This document shows positions 1 through 11,565 of a DNA stretch of 64,000 nt, piece by piece (position 1 is the first letter of the stretch; each line of letters begins with the position of its first letter). Below the pieces are notes generated by a model, which saw only the letters and a list, made by a program, of their open reading frames with translations, was not told where the DNA came from and made no database searches. The stretch is from Cystobasidiopsis lactophilus. Lineage: Eukaryota > Basidiomycota > Agaricostilbomycetes > Agaricostilbales > Chionosphaeraceae. The position numbers were made by a program, and so were the translations under genes. Location of the stretch: assembly GCA_001599975.1 (NCBI GenBank), contig BCIO01000002.1, positions 1 to 64,000 on the forward strand, in the 5' to 3' direction.

Positions 1-41
1 TAACTAACTAACTAATAACTAATAACTAATAACTAACTAAC
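1..41. repeat. TAAC/TAATAAC microsatellite
   Basis: The window opens with about 40 bases made of TAAC and TAATAAC steps. This is a simple repeat. It does not match the canonical fungal telomere repeat TTAGGG/CCCTAA, so I do not call it a telomere. Confidence 0.8.
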
Positions 42-1530
42 CTCAATGGCATCAGTCACTGCGGTTTCCTCAGATGCTCAGGTCCTCCCAGCCGAGCTCA
101 ATAGCTGCGTCTTCAAGTGAAGGATTAATTTTGCGTACAATATGAAACTCCCGTGCACTGACGGACACCCTGACGAGCATGGATTGAACAGGCGTAGAGG
201 TAATGCAACTGTCCTCACTTGGCCGGCAAAGGTGTAATTGACGCCATTCCGTTCCACCCTGCATCGCCCACAGCGAAAGAATAGCCAAGCGAAATAACTC
301 GATACAAAGCTCGGGGGCGTGGTCGATCTTACTGTAGAGTCGGGAGTCGACCAGAGGAGCGGTGCACAGAGTTGAGCCGGGCCGAAAGCTCGCAGGTAGT
401 GTTCTCGCGGCCGGTGCCTCCTTGGTAGATGCGTAGCATTGTTGATCAAAGGATAGTATCGTCGATCAAAGGAGGCAAGGTTAAAAATGATGCGCTCGCC
501 GGTGTCATGGACTGGATGATGGCGACCGCTGTAGCCGAGAAGTGGACCGTCGAGTCGCCCCATTGGAAAAGGTGCACCGAGCGAGCGATCTGCACATGCT
601 CTACCACTGTCTCTTCCGTGCCGGAACAGTTGCTGGCGCCCAAGACTGCTAGCGTGCTGTCGGCGGAAAGCGTAAGGTAGGCTGGTGTGCAAGAGCAGGA
701 GGAATTAATGTCGTAGTTTATAAGAAGAAAGTCGTCTAAGCTAACTATTGGATACTCCTTGATCAATGAGGTTAAGAAAGTAAGCTCAAGAAGAACAGGC
801 CTCGGATGAAGACGAAGGGCAGCGTGCCGCGGCTGATCACTGGCGGTTGAGGATTCACGTTCATCACAAATACTCGCCCTTGGTGTGGGCTTCACCCAGC
901 AAAACAAGCAGGTGGGCCCAAGCTGTCGAGCACGCACATTCATGGCGCCAAGAAAACCGCAGGAGATGTCGACACCTTCGCAAGCGGTAAGGCAGAAATG
1001 GACAAGAAGGAAGCAGACAGCACAATGCAGACAGAAGCAATGCTAAAACCTGCCCGCTGAGGTAGCCAGTGCATCGACATCGGGAAGGCAGCGTTGGCGT
1101 CATTTCCAGGATCAGAAAGGGGCGTAACGACAACTCCGGGGGGGGGGCAGGCAATGAACTTCAAGCGCAAGACACAACTCCAAGCGGTTACAGAGCTCAA
1201 TTCCTTGCTCGTACCTCGTCGAATGAGCGCAGACCAGTCGACTCCACTTACGGGCCAGTTTTCATTTGACGCATATCGCGCGCTAAGCTGACCACCGTTC
1301 TGGCCAATCTTCTTGGTTCGGGACGACCTTCGACGACTCTGGGCTGCTCATTCTACCAGGTTCATCTGCGTGGCAATCGCAGCCAAAAGTCAGCTTCGAG
1401 CGCATCCGAACCCGCTGCCAGGCGTGCTTCTCGTCTCGCATTTCCGACAGACGGGTGTTCGCTGTGGCCTCAACGTATCTGCGCATCTGCCTCTGCAAGG
1501 TGCGTCTTAGACCATCTACACAAGCCCAGC
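42..1530. other. No supported gene in the first 1.5 kb
   Basis: Reading frames up to about 200 codons are open on both strands, but none has a recognisable motif, a consistent splice pattern or a clear start context. They overlap each other in several frames, as expected for GC-rich non-coding DNA. The stretch may contain the promoter of the F-box gene that starts at 1531, or exons I failed to recognise. Confidence 0.4.
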
Positions 1531-2957
1531 ATGCCCCGTAGCCCAGGACAAGAAGTGGAAGAGGCAAGAGATCTGTCCAAGGTGTTGCCAGTCGAGCTCT
1601 GGCAAGACGTCTTCCGCATGGTGGAGCGCGAGGACCGCCCTTCTTTGCACTCGATTTCTCAGGTCAACAAGCGCTTCTATGCGCTGTCCCGGTGCTTGAT
1701 ATGGGCCGCTCTCGAGATGTAGGCTGTTCTTTTTCACGGGCAACTCTCGTTCAACCGCTGATCTCGGAATGCAGCCACGTCCTGTTGCAGGAAGTCAAAA
1801 AGTGGGGCAAGACCGACCGCTATCGATTTCAACGGCGCCAAGAATCCAACAACGGTTGGTCAATGCACCGCTCCTTGATCGTGGATCGCAAAAGTTGGAT
1901 GAACGTGCCACCGGAGGTTCAGCGGAGCCTTCGGCTGCTGGAGATCGTCAGCGAAACGCCTAGCCTTCTGTCGACAACGGAGCGCATCCACCTCTCCTTT
2001 GCGCCGGTGCGCGACGGCACAGACCCTGGCGAGGCGCCGTTCGAACGATTGCGGCGGGCGATCGAGGCTTCGCACTGTCTGCAGTTGCTAGCAATTGTCG
2101 GCGACACCAACGAGCTCCGTCCCAGTCCCGTCCCAATTCCTTTGTTCGACGCTCCGCCCCTGCTGCTCTCCGAGCAATTGACATGCTGTCGCCTGTCCTT
2201 CATCACGGCACCCAACGCCCAACTCATCCTCGCCGCATGCCCGCCCACTCTCTCAGAGCTGCACCTCATTGGCATCTCTATCGCGGCCGAGTTTCGCTCC
2301 TGGTGGCCGCAAAAGTTTGCCCTGGCCATCTTTGCCTTCCACCGCTGCACCGTTCCTTCATCTTTTGCTGCGGCGCTCGCGGCTTCCCTAGCTCCCGATC
2401 TCGTGAGACTGGAAACCGACGATGGCAACTTGCTGTCTGCAGCTGTGTTCTCGGAAGTCCGCTCTCTTCAAATCAACGAGAGGGAACCCCCGGTGCAGCT
2501 TCAAACGCTCAACCTGCGCAACAACTTCCCCGCCGTTGGCGCCCTCCGCCTGGAAATGCCAGTCACTGCACCCCCATGTCTCGCCATCCTCAGCCTGGGC
2601 ATCAGCCGACTGGAGTGGGAGTCACGCTGGAGCTCCAAGCAGACCTACGTCCGACTCGCTCCGTTTCTTTCGTCGCCATCGTTTTGCACCTCTTTGCGCC
2701 ATCTTTCGGTGCAGTTTTCCGCGCCTGTCTACCCCTTCGTTGTCGACTGGAATCAAGAAGCCCGAGACGAGTGCGAAGAGGCTTGCCGAAGTCGGGGGCT
2801 TAAGTTTGTTTGTTTGTTTGTTTTATTCCCGTTTGCGATCTGTTCGAGGTACAATATAACCCCCCATGTAGATCTACGCTTGTTGTGGTGCCAGTCTTGC
2901 CGTGCTGGTGTGTGTAAGAGAGGGAGAGGAGAAGGAGAGAGGGAGGGGGCGTGGTAG
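1531..2957 (+). CDS. F-box-like protein with leucine-rich C-terminal region
   Basis: Two exons, 1531-1718 and 1775-2957, are joined by a 56-nt GT-AG intron that keeps the frame and gives about 456 residues. The N-terminus carries an F-box-like stretch (LPVELWQDVFRMV followed by a helix ending in a Leu/Trp pattern, residues about 17-60). The rest is rich in Leu with short LR/LSEL repeats, like fungal F-box proteins with degenerate leucine-rich repeats. Such proteins usually act as substrate adaptors of SCF ubiquitin ligases by binding Skp1 through the F-box; the substrate cannot be read from sequence. The last about 40 codons run through a TTTG repeat and look like 3' UTR, so the true stop or a further splice may lie near 2800. 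Two similar genes lie at 34,930-36,107 and 36,538-37,752. Confidence 0.7.
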
Positions 2958-3144
2958 AAGAGAGAAGGTACGCCCTGTGTTCGTCCGGGCATTTACTCGT
3001 TTTGGTTCCGCCTTGCGGCATTGTAGCTGTGGAGAAAAAGGAATACAAAGAATGCGATCGTTACCGGTGAGAGATGGTCCCAGGGTAGACTCGCTGGGCA
3101 GGACTTAGAGTGAAATGAGGGGCATAAAAGCGCAAGAACAAGCC

Positions 3145-5397
3145 TCAACGCGATGTCTCAGCTGAAGACATGCTTTCTTGGATCCTCATCAAACTAGCAC
3201 GCGCTTGACTGGGGTGCCGAATGATGAGCCGGAAAGCGGACGCCAAAGGTTGCCCTGAGTCCTGAGGTGTCTCGATGTGGGAAGCAGCTTCTTCCTCGTT
3301 CTCGTCGTCTGAGGAGCTATTGCTATAAAAGGGAGCCGACGATTTGAGTCGGCTGCTGGGGGCCCTCGGTGGGAGCGGAGACACGCTGGGGTCGAAGGCG
3401 GTGTGGAACGAGTCGTCTTCTCCCTCATGCCTCTGTGTGTCCCTACCAGGGCTCATATCGTGATCAGAGCTGTCTGATGATTGTTTCAAGGCGGTCCGGC
3501 GCGGAGATGCAGGACGTTTTGTAGTGGACCTCTCGGCGGGAGAGTTCTCGGAGTGGGCGGGCCTAGCAGTTTCTGGAGTCGGGTAGAGGAACTGTGGGCG
3601 GCCACCTTTTCTGGATTTCGCAGAAGGCGCTTTGACGACCACCACGGTAGGCCTAGGTGGTTGAAAGTTGGCAGGCATAAGCCTTCTCGGTTTGGTAGAG
3701 GGGCGCCGGTCTTCTTCCTCCCTTCGCACAGGGCAATCCTTGTGCCATGACGGCTTCTCGGCCTTGGAGTTGCAGCACTCGTGTCGCTTGAGGCAGAAAT
3801 TGTAATCCGAACACTGATCAGGGCACGCAGAGGCTAAGTGCCCAGACGCTCCGCACTTCAAGCAAACAGGCGGGCCAAGGCAGGCAGTCTGCACATGGCC
3901 AAAACCTCCACATGACTGGCACTGCCGTACTCTGTACCTCGGATCCCATTCAGTCACCGTCATCGTGCAATTCGCGAAGGTGATGCCTTGTTGCTCGACG
4001 ATCCATTTGGTGGCGCCCGCGTCTGACAAGGTAAGGACAAGGGAGCAGCAGATCTTTGGTGTCTCGTAAAAGGGCCTTCCGGGTAAGCGTTGGACTTTCA
4101 CAAGGGTTACTGCGTCCTGCGGGCCTATGTCGTTGGCGCTCGCCAAGACGCGAACGATCTCACGTTGCAAAAATTCCTTTGCATCCTCAGCTTCAGCAAG
4201 CGCTATGGGTACTCTATGTAAGACGAAGGCGTTAGACCTGAGCGGGTACGAGCGCTCGACTCCCGGCAGCTGCAAACTCCAAGCCCCAAACGAGTCGGAC
4301 GCTTGCTCCTCGGCCTTCGAGTCCCGGAATACAAGCCGAAGATCACCCGATTTGAGGCGGGTAGTGCGGAGAACTCGAGCTGGACATGCAGATGCGAGGG
4401 CTTTGTTGAGCGTCTGCAGAACAGCGTCGGCAGGTCCGCCTTTGAGAACGCCCCATTCCTTCGTCTTAGCCACCCTGAGGATGACGGCCTTCGACGAATA
4501 GAATGTCCCTTTTGCTGGGTGTGGCATAGCGGGCTGGTTGGGGGATGAGCTGGGCGCGGTAGGAGCGGTGGGCTTGACGCCGGGGGAAGGTGGCGGGGGA
4601 AGTGGCCGAGCAGCGGTGCCTGTTGGTGGTGCTCTTATGACTGGGGGTGAAGGTGGGGGAGACACCGACACCGCCTCTTGTTGGTTCTGGGGGAGAGGCA
4701 GAGGGCCGACCTTGTGCGAAGTGGCCGTGGGTGGTGAGCTGCGTAGTGGGAGCTCGCTGTCTGGTTCTCCGGCAGCAGCAGGATCGACCTTGACATGAGC
4801 GAACTGAGTAGCTACCTCATCGCGGAGCTGTATCAGCCTCCAGCACGTCTCTTCAAGTAGCGCCTCTCCACAGTCTGGTGGCATGCCTTCCGCTGCGTCT
4901 ATTGCTGTGGCGGCGACCAAGACCAAGCTCTTCTGTAATGTATCTAGCCATCCATGTACGGCGGCAGCTGAATTGCGATCGCCCTCATCGAGCATCGGGC
5001 TAGCAGAGGCACGCACGACTGGGTCGCGACTTAAATGGGGCTGGGGCAAGGTCCGCAGGGAGGGGGATGCTGCTTTGTGCTGCGTCACTCTTTGACCTGA
5101 CCGAGAAGACGGTAGCCCTCGATCTTGGGTGGGGGCGCGCAATGGAGAGTCGTTGGACAGGTCCAAGGGCGGTCGCGAGCTCGAGGTTGGCTTCGCAGCA
5201 ACCGACCCCGGGTACTGTTGTGAGCTCATGGGCTCGTTTGTTCTGGTCTCGCGCTCGTTGGCGCTTGCTTTTGTGCTCTTAATGGCCCTCAGGCTCATCA
5301 TGGCTGCCGGCGTCAGGGCCTTTGCGTTGCCTGCAAAATTTTGGCCCTCGCTTTCTGCTCTTCGTTGCTGCTTGTCTCGGCGGAGATGGCTTTTCAC
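3145..5397 (-). mobile_element. LINE-type (non-LTR retrotransposon) ORF1 with CCHC zinc knuckles
   Basis: A single uninterrupted 750-codon frame. Order of parts: a Ser/Pro-rich N-terminus; a central region of about 150 residues resembling the RRM-like part of Tad/I-type LINE ORF1 proteins (residues about 300-450, containing LKSGDLRLVF); then CCHC knuckles of the form CX2CX4HX4C (CQSCGGFGH... and CLKCGASGH...) followed by a third Cys-rich segment; then a basic and Ser/Asp-rich tail. ORF1 proteins bind element RNA as a ribonucleoprotein. No endonuclease or reverse transcriptase frame (ORF2) follows the stop on this strand: only about 190 bp separate it from the F-box gene. A true LTR-element gag is less likely because the domain order fits LINE ORF1 and I see no terminal repeats, but a domesticated gag-like gene is possible. 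The Met at 5397 may be preceded by a 5' UTR reaching about 5640. Confidence 0.7.
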
Positions 5398-5986
5398 GGC
5401 ACAAACTCCTACACTAGGCTACTCAAAGCACCAGCGCAGCGAATCTCTGGCGCAGGACGATCCCACTGCGCTGGAACTGCGATTGAAAATTGCGAGCTCC
5501 TCGAGAATCCGCTCCCCCGGCTTTCCTGCGATGCCGGGGGCTCTCTGTGACCTTTAACGTGTGCTAGGAGGTTTGCTTTTACAGAGAGCTAGAACTAAGA
5601 GTGCAAAAGTGCTAGGGTAGCTCCCCCCTCAAAGTCTAGATGGTCGTCCCCGGGGGCTCAAGTCGTTCGAGTTGGCGTGGAATTTGATTGTCCAGTCCGG
5701 TTATAACAGGTATGTATAGCGTCTGCTTTCCGTCTGCTTCAGGCCGGCACCGAGGGGCCAGTGGTTTGGTTGGACACTCGGCGGCGGCAGTGGCGACTTT
5801 AATGAAATTGTTACATATTTGAGCGGCTTGGGTTTGCATGTTGTATGCCACATTACTAGATTCCCTGTACACTAATGCAACGATTGCGCGCGACCCATAA
5901 ATCGGTAGCATGTGAAACGGAGAGACGCGGCGTGACTTTTTTGGGAGCGCTCTGCAAAATTTACAAAGTTGGAGAGCAGACTCCAA
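5398..5986. other. Probable LINE 5' UTR plus importin promoter
   Basis: No gene seen. The first about 240 bp (to about 5640) probably belong to the 5' end of the minus-strand LINE-type element. The remainder lies upstream of the importin start at 5987. Confidence 0.4.
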
Positions 5987-8900
5987 ATGGCGTACGCTGC
6001 TGGCTTGCAAGAGGTGCTCGCCAAGGCGGCTGGACTGCGCTCTGCGCCTGAGTCGATCTCGCAGGACGTGAAGCAGGCGACGGTGCAGGTGCGAGCACTC
6101 GGCTTCATTATTCTCGGCGCCAGCATCTGACCCGTTCGCCCCTCGCAGCTGGACCAGCTCTACAAGCAGCCCGCGCAGGCGATTCCTGGCCTCGCTGAGA
6201 TCGTGTTGAGCCAAGCGCAGGAGCAGGTCGGTCGCCTCTGAGCGTGGCAAACTGCCTTCTGAAAAATTCACGCGCGCGCAGATCCGCCAGCTCGCCGCCG
6301 TCGAACTGCGCAAGGTGATTGCTGCTCTGGGCCACAGCTACGAGTGATGCTAAACATGGCAGAGCGACAGGTCGTGAGCCGGCAGAAGCAAAAGGCCTGG
6401 CTCAAGGTCAACTCGCAAACCCGGGCCGAGATCAAGGCTCGCTTGCTCGACAACTTGGCCCAGCAGAGCCAGCCCAGCCAGAATGTGGTCAACGGCATCA
6501 CCAGGGCTGTCGCCGCCATCGCCCGCTTGGAGCTGCCCAACCAGTTGCGTGGCGCTCGTTTGCCTGTTGCCCTCCTCAAATTTTAACCCAGCAGCGCAGA
6601 CAATGGCCAGAACTCTTGCCCTGGCTCTGGGCAGCCGCCTCTGCGCCCTCTGCGCACCTCAAGGAGGTCGGCTTGTACACGCTCTTCGCCCTCATGGACA
6701 CCTTCGTCGACCAGGCCGGTGGAGCGTCCATGGCCTCCTACGCGCCCCAGCTCTATAGCCTGCTCTCCTCCACGCTGGTCGACCCCGCTTCTCTAAAAGT
6801 CCGCGTGCTCTCCGTCCGCATCCTCGGTAAGATGGTCGACTACGCGGACGCCAACGACCAGGAGGACATGCGCACCATCCAGGCCATGATTCCCGGCGTG
6901 GTGCAGGTGGCCCAGCAGGTCATGGTCGAGGACGACGAGGTGCTCATCCGCCATGTGTTCGATGTCATTGACACCATCTCCTTCACCGTGCGTCCCCTGT
7001 GCTCCCTTGCTTCGCTGCCTGCGATTGTTGATTTCATCCGGACCCGCCACAGGACGCCCCTCTGCTGGCCAACAGCTTGCCCGACCTGGTCCAGTTCCTC
7101 ATCCAGGCAGGCGCCAACAGCCAGCACTCGGACGAGGCCCGGATGGCGCCCATGAACGCCCTGCTGTTCTTGGTCCGCTACAAGAAGCACAAGATCCAGT
7201 CCCTCCAGCTCGCCCGACCCATCCTCGAGGGCATCTTGCCCATTGGCGCCGAGGAAGAACCAGAAGACAACGACGAGGATGCACCGGCGAGGGTAGGCCT
7301 GCTTTCCTCCGAAGCCGCTCTGGAGTCTGCTGACCGGCGTCCAACAGGTCGCTTTCCGGATCGTCGACTGCCTGGCCAACAACCTGCCGCCGGCGCAAGT
7401 CATTGACCCGCTCATCTCCCTCTGCCAGCAATACGCCTCCTCCCCTCACGCCGGCCTCCGCAAGACTGCCATCATGGCGCTCGGCGTTACCTTCGAGGGC
7501 TGCTCCCTCTACATCATCAACTTGCTCGATCAGCTCTGGCCCTTCATCGACCAGTGCCTCGCCGACTCGGACGTCACCGTGCGCAAAGCGGCCTGCATGG
7601 CCCTCTCCTTCATGTGCGACATGATCGGCGAGTACTGCGCCAAGCGCCACGCCGTCCTCATCCCCCACCTCCTCGAGCTCGTCAACTTTGAGCCCACCAG
7701 GCGGCACGCCATGAACGCCTTGGACTCCCTGCTCGAGGCGCTCGGCAAGGACATCGTCCCTTACCTCCCCACCCTCATGGAGCGCCTGCTCGGCCTGTTG
7801 CCCAATTGCGAGTGGAAGATCAAGGGCGCTATCATCGGTGCTATCGGCTCGGCGGCACACGCCTCCAAGAAGGCCTTTGTCCCTTACTTCCAGGCCTGCA
7901 TGTCCCAGTTCCTCGGCTTCCTCCAGCTCACCGAAGAGGGCGACCAGATCGACGTGCGCGGCATCACACAGGACACTATCGGCACCTTGGCGGAAGCAGT
8001 CGGCAAGGAGGCCTTCAACCCATACTTCCAGCAGGTCATGCAGCTCGCCTTCGAAGGCACCTCGGTCGAGAACAGCAGCATGCGCGAGTGCTCCTTCATC
8101 TACTTCGCCGTCATGTCGCGCGTCTACAAGGAGGACTTTGCCCAGTTTCTGCCCACCCTGATCCCCATCTTGCTCGCCAGCTTGCAGCAGGACGACAAGT
8201 CGGACAACGCCGCCGTGGCCGCCGCGGCCGAAGGCTTCGACTCGCGCACCGAGACACCACAGCCCGGCGGATCGAACAGTGTGGACGATGACGAGACGTT
8301 GTACGAGGATCTGGACGAGGAGGACCTGGAGGAAGCCTTGCTGGGCATCAACTCGGGCATCGCCACCGAGAAGGAGACCGCCGCCAACGCCTTGGACGAG
8401 ATCTTCGAGAACACTGGCATCGCCTTCCTCCCTTACGTCGAGAAATCCGTCGCCGGCTTCTCTTATCTCTTTTCCCACTACAACGAAGGCTTGCGCAAGG
8501 CCGGCATGACATCCGCCCTCAACTTTGTCGCCACCGCGAACAAGCTGGCCAGTCCGGCGAAGTGGACACCTGGCTTGAACCCCACTCCTCTCCAGGCAGA
8601 CGTCGCCGGCCTGGTCGAAGCTGTTGTGCCGCCAATCTTGGAGGCGTGGGAAGAGGAAGATGATCGGTGAGCCTTCATGACCTTTTCTTTCCGTCTGCCT
8701 TTCTGCTCCTCTCCACCGACCTGCCGACCTCTCACGGATGAAAATACTCTACTCAGCTCACTTTGATTGGCCCTAGGAAGCCAAAGTGAATTCAACTCTC
8801 ATATCCTAAATATGAAGATCTGATCTTTCTCTTTTGATTTCTCATGTGTCATTGCTTGCGTTCGGCTTGGCTGACTCGACGTCTGCTGCTTTGAACCAGG

Positions 8901-9963
8901 GACGTCGCCACTGCCTTGTGCGACACTTTCTCTTCGGTCATCATGGATGTCGGACCGGCTTTTGTGTCTGCGCCAAAACGTGAGTTCCATCTTGGGCCCA
9001 CTGCTTGTCCAAGGCTCACGCATCGGTGGCGGTGGTAGGCCTCGAGACTCTGTGCAAGCTCTGCCTCGAGATCTTGGAGAAGAAGGCGCCCTCACAGCAG
9101 GACGACGTCGGCGAAGCTGCTGACCCGGATGCTGAGCAGTCCGAATGGGACGCGAACCTCATCCGCGGCGCCGGCGACTTGATCAGCACCCTCGCCATTG
9201 TTGTAGGCCCAGAGTTTGCACCAGCCTTCAACTCTTTCCTCCCCGCTCTTGCCGCTTACGCCGAGCCAAAACGGTCACCCAGCGAGCGCGCTTCAGCGAT
9301 CGGCGCCATCGCAGAATCCATCAACGGCCTCAAGGACGGTGTCACCAACTTCACCGAGTCCCTTTTCCAGCTCCTCATCACCGCCCTCTCCGACCACGAC
9401 CTCGACGTCCGCAGCAACGCGGCCTTTGCCATCGGCTCGCTCGTCTTCCAGTCCTCCAAAGACCTCTCCTCCCAATATATCCCCATCCTTTCCGGCCTCG
9501 AATCCCTTTTTGACCGCACGACCGACACGGAAGAGAGCAACCAGGCTTGCGACAACGCGTGCGGCGCCGTTGCTCGCCTCATCCTCAAAAACAGCGCCGC
9601 CCTGCCGTTACCTCAGCTTCTGCCGACATGGCTTGTGTGCCTGCCTGTTCGACAGGACTTTGCTGAAAATGTACGTCTCTGCGGGTTCAGTTTGAGCAAG
9701 CAAGTTTACTGAACAAACTCGGATGCCTGCAGTCCAAAGTTATGGAAGCCTTGCTCTACCTCTTGACGGAGGGCAAATCGTCGGGCCACGAGATGGCCAT
9801 CTTCAGCATCATTGGTCAAACGATGACGAAGCAGCGGGAAGCGGAGTCGGACGACGACAAGCCGCTGCTTGCCGAGACGGAGGAGAAGGTGGTGGCGTTC
9901 ATCAAGCAAATGTCGGCCAGCGACCTACAAGCTTCTGGCGGGCTGCAACAATTTGTCTCTTAG
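5987..9963 (+). CDS. KAP123: Importin beta family karyopherin, Kap123/importin-4 type
   Basis: Ten exons: 5987-6088, 6149-6226, 6282-6314, 6371-6543, 6600-6987, 7053-7292, 7348-8666, 8900-8979, 9039-9670 and 9733-9963. Phases close and give 1091 residues, close to yeast Kap123 (1113). It is a chain of HEAT repeats. Family-typical stretches include the WPELLP repeat near residue 130, a central acidic insert (DDDETLYEDLDEEDLEE) followed by INSGIATEKETAAN, which matches the Kap123/importin-4 centre, and a C-terminal RSPSERASAIGAIAE repeat. Such karyopherins carry ribosomal proteins and histones through nuclear pores, releasing cargo on RanGTP binding. The start context is CAAAATGG. The N-terminus is split into small exons of 33-102 nt, which is common in basidiomycetes. 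Pse1/Kap121 is the next closest family, but the acidic insert and its flank favour Kap123. Confidence 0.9.
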
Positions 9964-10188
9964 ACGGACAGATGGTTGATATGTCGGGATTTGCTGAGCG
10001 GAGGTTTGATTCGGGAAACAATAGGTTGCTCTTTAATATGAAACGTCCTTCCAATGACCAACCTGCATGCTCCTTCACTACCCTGCCAGTCTGGAGGAGG
10101 CCCACGATTGAGTTGGCCAGCCCGCGCCACATCTTGCAGCGAGCACGCTTTTTCGGTCGCCACCACCTCAAAAATCCTGACATGCCCA

Positions 10189-11561
10189 ATGCAGCCTCCG
10201 TGTGGCATGTGAGCTGCTCTTTCGCATCTCTAGCAAGTTTTTCCTGAGGACGAGTGCAGATGTCACGCAAAACCGGCTCGCTACACCTGTCCAACATGCA
10301 ATTTGGGCTATTGTTCGCTGCCTTGCTTCCAAGCTGAGGTTTGGCCGCATCGCTCTACCAGGTAACAATTACAGCTCACCAAAAGCCTAACAGAGTCACA
10401 GCGACTGCTCAGAGACGTTCTATCGCCAGAGCTTGCTGGCAGACATCAACTCGTCGGAGCAAATTTCTGAAGCAGAGCGAGCCACCGTCCTGGACCTACT
10501 CAGTAAACTGTCCTCTCTAAACGTCGACACTCAAAGCTTGGATGAAGACGACCCAGAAAGGGACATCGCAGCCATCGGTGAGTCATCCGAGCATCTCTCG
10601 TGGCGCCGAATCCTGAGGGGAGTTCGGCAGATGGCCTTTCGACGGATGAGCTCTTAAAACAACTAAGCCCGGATCAGCTTAAGGAGTTTCATTCAATTTT
10701 GCAAGACCCAACCCAGATGGCCACGCTCCTGGGCGACGTGCCGGAACTCAGCATTTGGTGGGCGGAATCGGCGAGCGTAGCAGAGCGGCTGCAGGCTTTG
10801 GACGAGCAAGACTTGGACACTCAGCTACTCTCGTTCCCTGTCACCAATACTAGGCCGCCGCTCCTGTGGAATATTGCCGCAATATGGTGAGTGTATGTCA
10901 GCCTCTCCCATCCTCCTACTGATTTGAGACTTCTAGCATGGCTTACGCTCACGTATTTCGAGCTTCGTTGGGCTTCGACGAGTCGCCAATTGCCCTCAAC
11001 ATGCTTATCCAACTGCTTCCCTTCGTCTTCAAGAAGTCCGACCTGGTCCTCAAAAGTGCAGAGGAAGCATTTACCTATTTGGTCTCGCGCGACACTGTAC
11101 GCCTAGGTCACCGATCCACTGAATTCAGACTGACGTGACGCCCACAGTCATTCGAGGCTGCGGCCGAGCAGGCTGCCTTAGACGCCGTCGGCATCTTGAC
11201 TCCCACCGTGGTGGTCGAGGCCGCTCGCAAGTCTCGCGTTTGCGCCTCTCCGAATTCCAGAACCATCGTTGCTCTCTGCGACATCCTGGACATCTTGCAG
11301 GACAGTGCGTCACACAAGCTCGCAAAACCGGCCCATCGCAAGATCGTCTTTTACATCTCATTGCTGGCTGACGACCATCCTGACTTTTCTACAACGACCC
11401 TGGCTCGCATCTGTACCGAGCTAGCAGAGTTTCAAAGAGCTCGAGCCAGTAAAACTGTCCATATCGCGGAGCGGCAACCCCTCGCTGTTTCCGCCAAGCC
11501 TACCAACTCAGCGTTCGAAGTCCCCAAGGCCGCGCCTCCGAAAATTGTCGAGATTCAATGA
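10189..11561 (+). CDS. HIT zinc-finger protein, ZNHIT2 type
   Basis: Six exons: 10189-10208, 10260-10338, 10394-10577, 10631-10886, 10937-11096 and 11148-11561. Phases close and give 370 residues. The first exon is only 20 nt and supplies MQPPCGI; the zinc finger then reads CGIC, PARYTCPTC, YCSLPC and SHSDC, all eight ligand positions of an HIT finger, with spacing matching human ZNHIT2. The rest is helical and contains the ELSIWW-type segment seen before the C-terminal half in the family. ZNHIT2-type proteins work with the R2TP/HSP90 chaperone system in assembling U5 snRNP and other complexes; I infer that role from the family only. The stop lies 4 nt from the stop of the convergent TMEM16 gene. 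A start other than the tiny exon is unlikely because it carries the first Cys pair. Confidence 0.88.
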
Positions 11562-11565
11562 TCGG

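Noticed and set aside
1-41. Telomere
   Set aside because: The repeat is TAAC/TAATAAC, not the TTAGGG-type repeat, and sequence directly beside it is ordinary.
78-1200. Several overlapping frames of 80-200 codons
   Set aside because: Mutually overlapping on both strands, no splice logic or motif.
3145-5397. LTR-retrotransposon gag
   Set aside because: Domain order fits LINE ORF1; no terminal repeats, protease or integrase sequence seen nearby.
7099-8478. 459-codon open frame on the minus strand
   Set aside because: It is the complement of the Kap123 coding exons, rich in Gly/Val/Glu as expected from antisense of HEAT-repeat codons, with no independent motif.
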